Origin: Cupriavidus oxalaticus
Lineage (GTDB): Bacteria; Pseudomonadota; Gammaproteobacteria; Burkholderiales; Burkholderiaceae
NCBI RefSeq assembly: GCF_004768545.1
Contig: NZ_CP038634.1
Span: 1,674,001 to 1,738,000 of the forward strand
DNA length: 64,000 nt
Reading direction: 5' to 3'
Shown here: piece after piece, positions 8,083 to 19,143 of the stretch
Position numbering within the stretch: the stretch's first letter is position 1
Layout: each line of letters opens with the position of its first letter
Notes under the pieces: model-generated
The model's database searches: none
The model's input: only the letters and a program-made list of their open reading frames with translations
What the model was told of the DNA's origin: nothing
Program-made: the position numbers and the translations under genes

Positions 8083-8559
8083 TTACGACAAGTCCGCCGG
8101 CAGCTTGCCGCCGTTGGCCGCAAGCTCCTGCATCAGGCGCTTGTGCAGCCAGACATTCATCCCGGCGGAATCGTTCATGTCGCCGCTGTAGTGCAGCTCG
8201 CGCGCCAGTTCCTTGCGGTGCTCGAGGCTGCTGTCGATGCCCAGCGCCTTCATCGTGTCAACGATGGACGTGCGCCAGTTCAGCGTCTGGCCGCTCTCCC
8301 TGACCAGGTTGTCCATGATGGATTCGACGTCGACGCCCGACAGCGGCGTGGGTTTGGCCGCGGCCTGGCCAGCGCTGCCTGCGGGCGTGGTGGCGCCTGC
8401 CGACGCGGGCGACGGGCTCGACGGCGCGGGTGCCGCGCCTGCCGAGGTCGGCGTGCCAGCCGCTGTGCCGGCGGATGTGCCGGCGGGGGTGCCCGAAGTC
8501 GTGGCAGCCGGCTTGGCCCGGCCCAGCAGCTTGTTGAGGATGTCCTTGAAGATGCTCAT
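8083..8559 (-). CDS. DUF3597 family protein
   Basis: A 158-residue protein with a short N-terminal helix (M-S-I-F-K-D-I-L-N-K-L-L-G), a low-complexity Ala/Thr/Gly/Pro/Ser linker from about residue 18 to 75, and a conserved C-terminal domain (about 78-158) containing L-N-W-R-T-S-I-V-D and E-L-H-Y-S-G-D-M. That layout is typical of DUF3597, whose function is unknown. The ATG at 8559 has AGGAGG nine bases upstream. A longer frame adds 31 Cys-rich residues and was rejected. It stands alone between the thioredoxin-like gene (convergent) and a LysR gene. Confidence 0.85.
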   Translation of the reverse strand: MSIFKDILNKLLGRAKPAATTSGTPAGTSAGTAAGTPTSAGAAPAPSSPSPASAGATTPAGSAGQAAAKPTPLSGVDVESIMDNLVRESGQTLNWRTSIVDTMKALGIDSSLEHRKELARELHYSGDMNDSAGMNVWLHKRLMQELAANGGKLPADLS

Positions 8560-8691
8560 GGCGGTGGCCTCCTGTCCGTTTGGATCGCAGCACGTGGAGT
8601 ACAGCGCCATGCAGGAAACGCACCATCCACGCAGGCCTTGCTTTCGGCGCACCAGGCAGCGCCGGGTTGTAAATGCTGCATGCAGCGACAG

Positions 8692-9633
8692 TCATGCCGG
8701 CACTTTTGCCGGCTCGCCGAACTCGCTGAACTTCGCCGCCATGAACTCGACGAACAGCCGGAGCCGCGACGACAGCTGATGCCGCTGGTGATAGACCGCG
8801 TAGATGTCGGCCTCCGGCGTGGCGTACTGCGGCAACACCTGCACCAACCGTCCGCTGCGCAGGAATCGCTCGATATCCCATTCGGCCCGCATCAGGATGC
8901 CGTGGCCTTCCAGCGCCCAGTTGACCGCGATCTCGCCGTCGTTGGTGGTCAGGTTGCCGCGCACGCGCACGGTTTCGGTACGCGCCTTAGCCCCCTTGCC
9001 GGTGGTCAGGCGCCACACGCCGTAGGCGTCGCTGCCCTGCCGGATGCCGATGCAGTTGTGGCGGCGCAGGTCGGCCGGCGTGTTGGGGATGCCGTGATCG
9101 CGCAGGTACTTGGGCGACGCGCATAGCAGGCGCCGGTTGGGCGCCAGCTTGCGCGCCACGATACGCGCATCGGGCGGCTGGCCGAAGCGGATGCAGACGT
9201 CGAACGCATCTTCGTTCAGCGGTGGCGGGTCGGCCGACAGCTGCAGCTGCACGTCGACTTCGGGATAGGCCGCGACGTACTCGGAAATCACCGGCGCCAC
9301 GTGCATGCGGCCGAACCCGAGCGTGGCATTGACGCGCAGCAGGCCGCTCGGCTTGCCCTTGGAACGCGTCAGCAGCTGGTCCAGGTCCTCGATCTCGCTC
9401 AGGATGCGCCGCGCGTGCTCCAGGTAGACCTCGCCCTCGGGCGTCAGGCTCATGCGCCGGGTGGTGCGCGTGACCAGCGGCATGCCGATGCGCGCCTCCA
9501 TCTGTGCCAGCCGCTTGCTGACCGCCGCGGTTGTGATGCCAAGGTCGCGCGCGGCCGCGCTCAGGCTGCCGGCGGTGGCCACCGACGTGAAAAAGCCCAG
9601 TTCCGACGGCTGGATTCCTGCGGACGATGCCAT
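8692..9633 (-). CDS. LysR-family regulator of the tartrate operon (DmlR/TtuA-like)
   Basis: A 313-residue LysR-type regulator. An N-terminal winged helix-turn-helix (about residues 10-70, with G-S-L-S-A-A-A-R-D-L-G and A-V-S-K-R-L-A-Q-M-E) is followed by a substrate-binding co-inducer domain. The sequence belongs to the DmlR-like branch that controls tartrate and malate dehydrogenase genes. It diverges from ttuC across 132 bp that hold a GTTAA-N7-TTAAC dyad, the usual arrangement for LysR autoregulation and activation of the divergent operon. Tartrate or a related hydroxy-acid as inducer is inference from context. Confidence 0.9.
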   Translation of the reverse strand: MASSAGIQPSELGFFTSVATAGSLSAAARDLGITTAAVSKRLAQMEARIGMPLVTRTTRRMSLTPEGEVYLEHARRILSEIEDLDQLLTRSKGKPSGLLRVNATLGFGRMHVAPVISEYVAAYPEVDVQLQLSADPPPLNEDAFDVCIRFGQPPDARIVARKLAPNRRLLCASPKYLRDHGIPNTPADLRRHNCIGIRQGSDAYGVWRLTTGKGAKARTETVRVRGNLTTNDGEIAVNWALEGHGILMRAEWDIERFLRSGRLVQVLPQYATPEADIYAVYHQRHQLSSRLRLFVEFMAAKFSEFGEPAKVPA

Positions 9634-9650
9634 GCCAGCTTTAATCTCAG

Positions 9651-9667
9651 GTTAAGAATGGTTTAAC
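9651..9667. promoter_or_regulatory. Candidate LysR operator, GTTAA-N7-TTAAC
   Basis: A 17-base dyad in the divergent region between the LysR gene and ttuC, close to the LysR start. Spacing and AT-rich arms fit a LysR recognition site. It has not been tested against paralogous sites. Confidence 0.45.
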
Positions 9668-9728
9668 TTTACAAGCGATCCAAAACCTTGTCCACGGCCC
9701 AGAATCCATTCCACGCAATCGTGCAAAC

Positions 9729-9748
9729 ACACGGATTCACACGGATTC
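9729..9748. repeat. Tandem direct repeat ACACGGATTC x2 in the ttuC leader
   Basis: Two perfect, adjacent copies of the decamer ACACGGATTC end 17 bases before the ttuC start codon, and the ribosome site AGGAGAC follows at once. It could be a regulator half-site pair or a slippage duplication. Confidence 0.6.
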
Positions 9749-9765
9749 TGACCAGGAGACAAGAG

Positions 9766-10851
9766 ATGAAGACCTACCGCATCGCGACCATCCCCGGCGA
9801 TGGCATCGGCAAGGAAGTGATACCCGCGGGCCGCCAGGTGATGGAAGCGCTGGCCGCCGCCGGCGCCGATTTCCGCTTCGAGTTCGAAGACTTCGACTGG
9901 GGCGGCGACTACTACCGCCAGCACGGCGTGATGATGCCCGCCGATGGCCTGGACGCGCTGCGCGACAAGGATGCGATCCTGTTCGGCTCGGCCGGCGACC
10001 CGCATATCCCCGACCACATCACGCTGTGGGGCCTGCGCCTGAAGATCTGCCAGGGCTTCGACCAGTACGCCAACGTGCGCCCGACCCGCATCCTGCCGGG
10101 CATCGACGCGCCGCTCAAGCGCTGCGCGCCGGAAGACCTGAACTGGGTGATCGTGCGCGAGAACTCGGAAGGCGAATACTCGGGCGTCGGCGGCCGCGTG
10201 CACCAGGGCCATCCGATCGAGGCCGCCACCGATGTCAGCATGATGACCCGCGTCGGCGTCGAACGCATCCTGCGCTTCGCCTTCAAGCTGGCGCAATCGC
10301 GTCCGCGCAAGCAGCTGACGGTGATCACCAAGTCCAACGCGCAGCGCCACGCCATGGTGATGTGGGACGAGGTCGCGGTGCAGGTGGCGGAGGATTTCCC
10401 GGACGTCACCTGGGACAAGGAACTGGTCGATGCCGCCACCGCGCGCATGGTCAACCGCCCGAAGTCGCTCGACACCATCGTTGCCACCAACCTGCACGCC
10501 GACATCCTGAGCGACCTGGCCGCGGCGCTGGCCGGCAGCCTGGGCATCGCCCCAACCGGCAATATCGACCCGGAACGCCGCTATCCGTCGATGTTCGAGC
10601 CGATCCACGGTTCGGCCTTCGACATCATGGGCAAGGGCCTGGCCAATCCGGTCGGCACGTTCTGGTCGGTGGTGATGCTGCTGGAACACCTGGGCGAGCA
10701 CGCCGCGGCCCAGCGTGTGATGGAGGCGGTCGAGGCGGTGACCGCCAACGCGGCGCTGCATACCGGCGACCTGGGTGGCAAGGCCACCACCGCGCAGGTG
10801 ACGCAAGCCGTGTGCGAACTGCTGTCCGGCAAGCAGGCCAGGGCAGCCTGA
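9766..10851 (+). CDS. ttuC: Tartrate dehydrogenase / D-malate dehydrogenase (decarboxylating)
   Basis: A 361-residue NAD-dependent member of the isocitrate/isopropylmalate dehydrogenase superfamily. Tartrate dehydrogenases oxidise tartrate and D-malate, and with meso-tartrate can yield D-glycerate by oxidation and decarboxylation. Visible signatures are I-P-G-D-G-I-G-K-E at the start, the R-E-N-S-E-G-E-Y-S active-site loop, T-K-S-N-A and N-L-H-A-D-I-L-S-D-L (metal-binding Asp residues), and F-E-P-I-H-G-S-A near the nucleotide site. The ATG at 9766 was chosen because AGGAGAC lies upstream and homology begins there. Glycerate kinase, pyruvate kinase and enolase genes follow, so glycerate formation is the likely in vivo outcome. 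Confidence 0.94.
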   Translation: MKTYRIATIPGDGIGKEVIPAGRQVMEALAAAGADFRFEFEDFDWGGDYYRQHGVMMPADGLDALRDKDAILFGSAGDPHIPDHITLWGLRLKICQGFDQYANVRPTRILPGIDAPLKRCAPEDLNWVIVRENSEGEYSGVGGRVHQGHPIEAATDVSMMTRVGVERILRFAFKLAQSRPRKQLTVITKSNAQRHAMVMWDEVAVQVAEDFPDVTWDKELVDAATARMVNRPKSLDTIVATNLHADILSDLAAALAGSLGIAPTGNIDPERRYPSMFEPIHGSAFDIMGKGLANPVGTFWSVVMLLEHLGEHAAAQRVMEAVEAVTANAALHTGDLGGKATTAQVTQAVCELLSGKQARAA

Positions 10852-10892
10852 GCGTTCGCGCGCCAACCGCTAGCCGCTAGCCGTCGTGAACG

Positions 10893-10922
10893 CTCCCCTC
10901 TCCCGCGCGCGGGAGAGGGGAG
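10893..10922. repeat. Perfect 30-bp palindrome, CTCTCCCGC family, copy 2
   Basis: Two 15-base arms (CTCCCCTCTCCCGCG and its complement) meet without a loop. It lies in the gap between ttuC and the glycerate kinase gene, so it may form an mRNA hairpin within the operon that dampens or stabilises the transcript. Confidence 0.8.
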
Positions 10923-11028
10923 CAAACCAGCGGCATAGCCGCACCGCCTTCCGCCACAAGCAGCACGCCCAGAGCTGTGCCGGGGGGAGCGTTTGCCTTA
11001 CGAAACACCGAATCAGCAGGAAACAGCC

Positions 11029-12335
11029 ATGATCCATGAGCGCGCCGTGACCATGCCAACGATCGATCCCGACGTGCTGCTGCGGCGCATGTTCGACGCG
11101 GCCATCGCCGCCGCGCAGCCGGCACGCACGCTGGCGCGCCACCTGCCCGCAGCGCCGCGCGGCCGCACCATCGTCATCGGTGCCGGCAAGGCCTCTGCGG
11201 CCATGGCCGCAGCGCTGGAAGCAGCGTGGCCAGGCCCGCTGCAGGGGCTGGTGGTGACGCGCTACGGCTACGCGGTGCCTTGCGCGCGCATCGAGATCGT
11301 CGAAGCCGCGCACCCGGTGCCGGACGATGCCGGGCTGGCCGCCTCGCGCCGCATGCTGGAACTGGTGTCCGGCCTCAGCGAGGACGACCTCGTGATCTGC
11401 CTGGTCTCCGGCGGCGGCTCGTCGCTGCTGCCGCTGCCGCTGGCCGGCATCACGCTGGACGACAAGCAGCAGGTGAACCGCGCGCTGCTCAAGTCGGGGG
11501 CGACAATCTCCGAGATGAACTGCGTGCGCCGCCACCTGTCCGCGATCAAGGGCGGCAGGCTGGCCGCCGCGTGCTACCCCGCGCAGGTGCTGAACCTGCT
11601 GATTTCCGACGTGCCGGGCGACGACGCCATCGACGTCGCCTCCGGCCCGACCGTGCCCGACCCGACCACGTGCGCCGATGCGCTGGCCATCGTCAGGCGC
11701 TACGCCATCGACCTGCCTGCCCACGTGCTGGCCGCGCTGCAGTCCGACGCGGCCGAGACGCCCAAGCCCGGCGACCCGCGCCTGCCGCGCATCCGCACCG
11801 AGTGGATCGCCACGCCGCGGCTGGCGCTGCAGGCCGCTGCGCAAGCGGGCCGCGACGCCGGGTATGCCGTGCATGTGCTCGGCGACGCCATCGAGGGCGA
11901 GGCCCGCGAGGTTGGCAAGGTGCTGGGCGGCATCGCGCTGGCGGCGGCCAGGCACGGCCAGCCCTTTGCCGCGCCGTGCGTGCTGCTGTCCGGCGGCGAG
12001 ACCACGGTCACCGTGCGCGGCAACGGCCAGGGCGGCCGCAATGTCGAGTTCCTGCTGTCGCTGGCGCTGGCCCTGCGCGGCGAGGCCGGCATCCATGCCA
12101 TCGCCGGCGACACCGACGGCGTCGACGGGCAGGAAGAGATCGCCGGTGCGGTGATCGGCCCTGACACGCTCGAGCGCGCATGGCGCGCCGGCCTGAACCC
12201 GCAGGACGCGCTGGCCGCCAACGACGGCCATGGATTCTTCGAGGCGCTGGGGGACGCGGTCGTGACCGGCCCCACGCTGACCAATGTCAATGATTTCCGC
12301 GCGATCGTGCTGACGCGCGCTTCCGGAGCCAACAC

Positions 12336-12339
<4 letters not shown>
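11029..12339 (+). CDS. ttuD: Glycerate 2-kinase (GckA/TtuD type, MOFRL family)
   Basis: A 436-residue protein of the glycerate 2-kinase family, which was historically annotated as hydroxypyruvate reductase. It phosphorylates D-glycerate with ATP to 2-phosphoglycerate. Visible motifs are G-A-G-K-A-S-A-A-M near residue 50, L-V-S-G-G-G-S-S-L-L, the S-D-V-P-G-D region, L-S-G-G-E-T-T-V-T-V-R-G, and the C-terminal T-D-G-V-D-G segment of the MOFRL domain. The ATG at 11029 follows AGGAAACAGCC. It overlaps the pyruvate kinase start by four bases (ATGA), indicating translational coupling. 2-Phosphoglycerate is the substrate of the enolase encoded two genes on. Confidence 0.92.
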
Positions 12340-15051
<2,712 letters not shown>

Positions 15052-15120
15052 TGCCCGAAGCAGCAACCGACAGACAAGCCATGAAGGCTTGCTGAAAATC
15101 CATCAGACAGGAGACAAGAC

Positions 15121-16107
15121 ATGCATGCAACCGACTTTCTGCGCCGCGTATCGGCATTGACCCTGGCCGCCGCCGGCCTCGCCCTCAGCGGTGGCGCCAT
15201 GGCGCAAGCCTGGCCGGCCAAGCCAATTACGCTGGTCGTGCCGTTCCCTTCGGGCGGCACCACCGACGTGCTGGCGCGCGCGCTGGGCGACCAGCTTTCC
15301 AAAAGCCTCGGCCAGCCGGTGATCGTCGAGAACCGGCCTGGCGCAGGCGCCACGGTCGGCGCCGACTATGTCGCCAAGAACAAGCCGGACGGCTACACGC
15401 TGCTGATGGGCGCGGTGCACCACACCATCGCCACCAGCGTGTACAAGAAGCTTCCCTATAGCTTCGAGAAAGACCTCGCGCCGGTGGCCCCGGTGGCGAT
15501 GGTGCCCAATGTGCTGGTGATCAACGCCGCGAAGACGCCGGCGAAGACTGTCAGCGAACTGGTGGCGCTGGCCAAGCGCGCCTCGCCCGAGTTTGCCTAC
15601 GGTTCCAACGGCAACGGCACCGCGCAGCACCTGATCGGCACGCAGTTCCAGGCCGCCACCGGCGCGCCGCTGCTGCACGTGCCTTACAAGGGCAGTGGTC
15701 CGCTGACCACCGACCTGCTTGGCGGGCAGGTGACCATGTCGTTCGACACGCTGACGCCGGTGCTGCAGCACATCAAGTCGGGCAAGCTGCGTGCGCTGGC
15801 GGTGACCACGGCGAAGCGTTCGACCGTGCTGCCCGACGTGCCGACGCTGGAAGAGGCCGGCCTGAAGGGATTCGACATCGGCACGTGGTTCGGCGTGATG
15901 GCGCCGGTCGCCACGCCGGAGCCGGTCGTGACGCGCCTCAACGCCGAGATCGTCAGGATCGTGAAATCGCCGGATTTCCAGCAGCGCATGCAGGCCATCG
16001 GCGCCGAGCCGATGACCAGCACGCCGAAGGAATTCGCGCGCCGCATCCAGGATGAGACGGTGAAGTTCGCAAAGCTGGTGAAGGACGGGAAGGTGACGAT
16101 CGAATAG
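15121..16107 (+). CDS. Bug/TctC-family periplasmic solute receptor, tartrate operon
   Basis: A 328-residue periplasmic binding protein of the tripartite tricarboxylate (Bug) family. The signal peptide ends at G-A-M-A. Family marks are V-P-F-P-S-G-G-T-T-D, V-E-N-R-P-G-A-G-A and N-K-P-D-G-Y-T-L-L-M. It lies 69 bp after eno on the same strand and is probably the last gene of the tartrate operon, so a tartrate-like hydroxy-dicarboxylate is the likely ligand. No TctA or TctB membrane genes are nearby, so the partner transporter must be elsewhere. A 38-bp palindrome just past the stop probably ends the transcript. Confidence 0.92.
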   Translation: MHATDFLRRVSALTLAAAGLALSGGAMAQAWPAKPITLVVPFPSGGTTDVLARALGDQLSKSLGQPVIVENRPGAGATVGADYVAKNKPDGYTLLMGAVHHTIATSVYKKLPYSFEKDLAPVAPVAMVPNVLVINAAKTPAKTVSELVALAKRASPEFAYGSNGNGTAQHLIGTQFQAATGAPLLHVPYKGSGPLTTDLLGGQVTMSFDTLTPVLQHIKSGKLRALAVTTAKRSTVLPDVPTLEEAGLKGFDIGTWFGVMAPVATPEPVVTRLNAEIVRIVKSPDFQQRMQAIGAEPMTSTPKEFARRIQDETVKFAKLVKDGKVTIE

Positions 16108-16120
16108 ATGCTGCCCCGCG

Positions 16121-16158
16121 GTTTGCTCCCTCTCCCGCAAGCGGGAGAGGGAGCAAAC
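16121..16158. terminator. 38-bp palindrome between convergent genes, CTCTCCCGC family, copy 3
   Basis: Perfect 18-base arms starting GTTTGCTCCC and a two-base loop (AA). It lies between two convergent Bug genes, 14 bases past one stop and 21 bases from the other. It probably serves as a bidirectional terminator, though no long T-run flanks it. Confidence 0.7.
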
Positions 16159-16179
16159 ATAGCATCCTCCGGAAGCCAC

Positions 16180-17169
16180 TCAATCCGGCTTGATCTGCGC
16201 CCGCGCAATGATCGGCTTCCAGCGCTGCTGCTCCTGCGCGATAAACCGTGCAAACTCCGCCGGCGTATTGCCCACCACGATGGCCGCGTCCGCGCTCAGC
16301 CGCTCGACCGAGCTCTGGCTCTTGACGGCCTTGATGGTCGCATCCGCCAGCTTGTCCGCGGCCGCCTGCGGCAGCGTTGCGGGCGCGAGCAGCCCATACC
16401 ACTGCGTCATCTCGAACCCGGGATACCCTTGCTCGGCCACGGTCGGTACATCCGGCAGCTGCGGAATGCGCTGCGTGGTGCCGGTGGCGATGCAGCGCAC
16501 CTTGCCGGTCTTGATGAACTGCAGGATTGCCGGCGCGCCCACGGCGGCCGCTTCCAGCCGACCGGAGAGCAGGTCGGTGATCTGCGGGCCGCTGCCGCGG
16601 TACGGCACGTGCGTGATGAAGGTGCCGGTCGCCGCCTTCAGGTACTCGAAAGCCAGGTGCCCGGCGCTGCCATTGCCGGCCGAGCCGTAGTTGAGCTTGC
16701 CCGGCTTGCTCTTGGCCAGCGCCACGAATTCCTTCAGGTTCTTCGCCGGCACGTCGGGATGCACCACGTACAGGCTTGGCACCTTGGACAGCAGCGAGAT
16801 CGGGCGGAAGTCCTTGATCGGGTCGTAGGGCAGCTTGGGGAAGATGAACGGGTTCACCGCCAGCGTGCCGATATGGCCGAGGATCAGCGTATGGTTGTCT
16901 TCGGCGCGCGCCACTTCGCCCATGGCGATATTGCCGGCGGCGCCCGGCTTGTTTTCCACGAACACCGACACGCCCAGCAGCTTGGTCAGTTCCGCCGCGG
17001 TGGAGCGCGCGACGATTTCCGAGCTGCCGCCCGGCGCGAACGGCACTACCAGCCGGACCGGCTTGGCCGGCCACGCCTGGGCGCGGGCGAGCGTGGGGAA
17101 GAGGGCGCTGGCGCCCAGTGCCGCGGTCGCTTGCAGCAACTGGCGGCGGGTGTGGTTGACGCGGGTCAT
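16180..17169 (-). CDS. Bug/TctC-family periplasmic solute receptor
   Basis: A 329-residue receptor with a twin-arginine-like N-terminus (H-T-R-R-Q-L-L-Q-A, cleavage after L-A-R-A), then the family motifs V-P-F-A-P-G-G-S-S-E and V-E-N-K-P-G-A-A-G-N. The usual Asp of the P-G-G-x-x-D ligand loop is Glu here, and the Y-T-L loop is shortened to D-N-H-T-L-I-L, so its ligand may differ from those of its neighbours. It lies downstream of another Bug gene and a GntR regulator on the same strand and is likely co-transcribed with them. Confidence 0.92.
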   Translation of the reverse strand: MTRVNHTRRQLLQATAALGASALFPTLARAQAWPAKPVRLVVPFAPGGSSEIVARSTAAELTKLLGVSVFVENKPGAAGNIAMGEVARAEDNHTLILGHIGTLAVNPFIFPKLPYDPIKDFRPISLLSKVPSLYVVHPDVPAKNLKEFVALAKSKPGKLNYGSAGNGSAGHLAFEYLKAATGTFITHVPYRGSGPQITDLLSGRLEAAAVGAPAILQFIKTGKVRCIATGTTQRIPQLPDVPTVAEQGYPGFEMTQWYGLLAPATLPQAAADKLADATIKAVKSQSSVERLSADAAIVVGNTPAEFARFIAQEQQRWKPIIARAQIKPD

Positions 17170-17236
17170 GCGGGTCTCCGTGGGTATCCGGTCGTAGTGA
17201 TTGCGGCGATTGCGCCGCGGCTGGCGATGCCGGCGA

Positions 17237-18223
17237 TCATTCAGGCTTGACGTTGCCGTCTTTGATCACCTTGGCCCACAGCCGGGCCTGGCCGTCGATG
17301 AATTGCTGCGCCTGTGCCGGCGGCGCGGCCACCACCTCGCCGCCAAGTTCGGTCACGCGCTGCCGCGTCTCGGGGCTGTGCATCACCTTGTGCAACGCCT
17401 CGGCAAATTTGGCGACGATCGGTTCGGGCGTGGCAGCCGGCAGGAAGGCTGCGTTCCACTCATAGACTTCATAGCCGGGCACGCCGGCCTCCTGCATCGT
17501 CGGCACGCCCGGCAGCGCGTTGGTGCGCTGGTGGCTGGTGACCGCCAGCGGCTTGAGCTTGCCGGCCTTGATGTGCTGCAGGCTCGATGCAACATTGGCG
17601 AAGAACAGCGGCACCTGCCCGGCGATGACATCGGTCATGGCCGGGCCGCCGCCCTTGTAAGGCACGTGCAGCAGGTCCACCCCCGCGCGCTGTTCGAACA
17701 GCACGCCCGCCAGGTGCTGCGCCGAGCCATTGCCGGATGAGGCAAACGCTACCGAACCGGGGTTCTGCTTCGCCATCGCCAGCACGTCGCCGACCTTGGT
17801 GGCCGGGAAGCTGGCAGTGGAAACCAGCACGTTGGGATAGCGCGCCAGCACGCCGACGGGCTTGAACGCCTTGGCCGGGTCGTAGGGCAGCCTGGCGTAG
17901 AGGCTGGGATTCACGGCGTAGGAAGAGGCATCGACCATCACCGTATAGCCGTCGGGCGCCGCCTTGGCGACATAGGCCGCGCCGATCTGGCCGCCGGCGC
18001 CGGGGCGGTTTTCCACCACCACCGACTGGCCGAGTTCGCGGCCGAGGCCCGGCGCGATCAGCCGTGCCATCAGGTCGGCGCCGCCGCCCGGCGGATACGT
18101 GACCACGATCGTGATGGGCCGCGACGGCCACGTGGCGGCGCTCTCGGCGGCCTGCGCCGGCGCAAGTTGCAGCAGGATGCCGGCGGCGCCGATGGCCGCG
18201 CCCAGCGCCTTGATGGAATGCAT
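17237..18223 (-). CDS. Bug/TctC-family periplasmic solute receptor
   Basis: A 328-residue receptor with a signal peptide (cleavage near A-P-A-Q-A) and the family motifs V-T-Y-P-P-G-G-G-A-D, V-E-N-R-P-G-A-G-G-Q and A-P-D-G-Y-T-V-M. The ATG at 18223 has GAGGAGACC upstream; a longer frame adds 29 residues before the signal peptide and was rejected. It sits 49 bp after the GntR gene, so the regulator probably responds to the ligand or to a product made by the divergent amidohydrolase. Ligand unknown. Confidence 0.92.
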   Translation of the reverse strand: MHSIKALGAAIGAAGILLQLAPAQAAESAATWPSRPITIVVTYPPGGGADLMARLIAPGLGRELGQSVVVENRPGAGGQIGAAYVAKAAPDGYTVMVDASSYAVNPSLYARLPYDPAKAFKPVGVLARYPNVLVSTASFPATKVGDVLAMAKQNPGSVAFASSGNGSAQHLAGVLFEQRAGVDLLHVPYKGGGPAMTDVIAGQVPLFFANVASSLQHIKAGKLKPLAVTSHQRTNALPGVPTMQEAGVPGYEVYEWNAAFLPAATPEPIVAKFAEALHKVMHSPETRQRVTELGGEVVAAPPAQAQQFIDGQARLWAKVIKDGNVKPE

Positions 18224-18272
18224 GAAACGGTCTCCTCGGATGCGGATCAGGTATCGGATGGCTAGCAGACAA

Positions 18273-19064
18273 TCAGCGGATGTCAGCGGTATAGCGAAAA
18301 GCGAAGGCATCGCCCCGGGTCAGCCGGTATTCGATGCAGGTGCCGCGCAGGTCGAAGGCGTGCCGGGTCACCACCGCGCAGGGGTGCGCATCGGGCAGTT
18401 CCAGCAACTCGGCCTCGTCATGCGCCAGCGTGCGGAAGGTGACCTCGTCGACCGCGCGGTGCACGGTGATGCCGCACTGGCTGCCGAGCAGCGGATACAG
18501 CAGGTCGCCCCATTCCCATACCGGCAACTGCTGCAGCGCTTCGCAACGCGGCAGCGGCAGCCAGATCGATTCCAGCAGGCGCGGCTTGTCGTCCAGCCAG
18601 CGGCGGCGCGTGATCGCCAGGCCGCGCGCTCCGGATGGCAGTTCGAAGCGCTCCGCCATGGCCTTGTCCAGGCGCACGGCGCGGCACGACAGGATTTCCG
18701 AGCGCGGCACCTTGGCGTCGCCGTCGGCACCGCCGAAGCGGAAGAAACGCATCGGGCTGGCGCCGGTCAGGCCCTTGCGCACAAAGGTGCCCCGGCCCTG
18801 CACGCGTTCCAGCAGCCCTTCCTGCACCAGCACGGCGATCGCCTGTCGGATCGTTCCCAGCGCGATGCCGAATTCTTTCGCCAGGGCGCCCTCGGCGGGT
18901 ATCGCCTCGCCCGGCGGCCAGTCGCCAGAAACAATGCGCGCCTGGAGCTGTGCGGCGATCTGGCCATACCGGCTCAGGCCGGCCGCGCTGGTGATTTTCT
19001 GAAGCAGGTCAATGTCCGCCATCGGTTGTCCGTCGGTCTGGAGCCGTGCTAAATTGTTGTCCAT
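18273..19064 (-). CDS. GntR/HutC-family transcriptional regulator
   Basis: A regulator of up to 263 residues: an N-terminal winged helix-turn-helix (Y-G-Q-I-A-A-Q-L-Q, then G-T-I-R-Q-A-I-A-V-L and R-V-Q-G-R-G-T-F-V) and a C-terminal UTRA effector domain (about residues 110-260). Two starts are possible: the ATG at 19064, directly against a palindromic operator, or the ATG at 19022, where homology begins. Neither has a strong ribosome site. It diverges from an amidohydrolase gene and precedes two Bug receptor genes, so it probably represses both sides until a small acid effector binds. Confidence 0.88.
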   Translation of the reverse strand: MDNNLARLQTDGQPMADIDLLQKITSAAGLSRYGQIAAQLQARIVSGDWPPGEAIPAEGALAKEFGIALGTIRQAIAVLVQEGLLERVQGRGTFVRKGLTGASPMRFFRFGGADGDAKVPRSEILSCRAVRLDKAMAERFELPSGARGLAITRRRWLDDKPRLLESIWLPLPRCEALQQLPVWEWGDLLYPLLGSQCGITVHRAVDEVTFRTLAHDEAELLELPDAHPCAVVTRHAFDLRGTCIEYRLTRGDAFAFRYTADIR

Positions 19065-19078
19065 GTCCTCTAGAGGAC
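19065..19078. promoter_or_regulatory. Perfect 14-bp palindrome GTCCTCTAGAGGAC, likely GntR operator
   Basis: The palindrome abuts the upstream ATG of the GntR gene and lies in the divergent region with the amidohydrolase gene. A dimeric GntR regulator would bind such a site. A TAGAAT hexamer directly after it on the plus strand could be a -10 element, so bound protein would block transcription. Confidence 0.6.
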
Positions 19079-19143
19079 TAGAATACTGACGCGGGCTTGC
19101 TTCCCCTATCCGGAATTACCCGCGGACACAGCAGGGCAGACAG

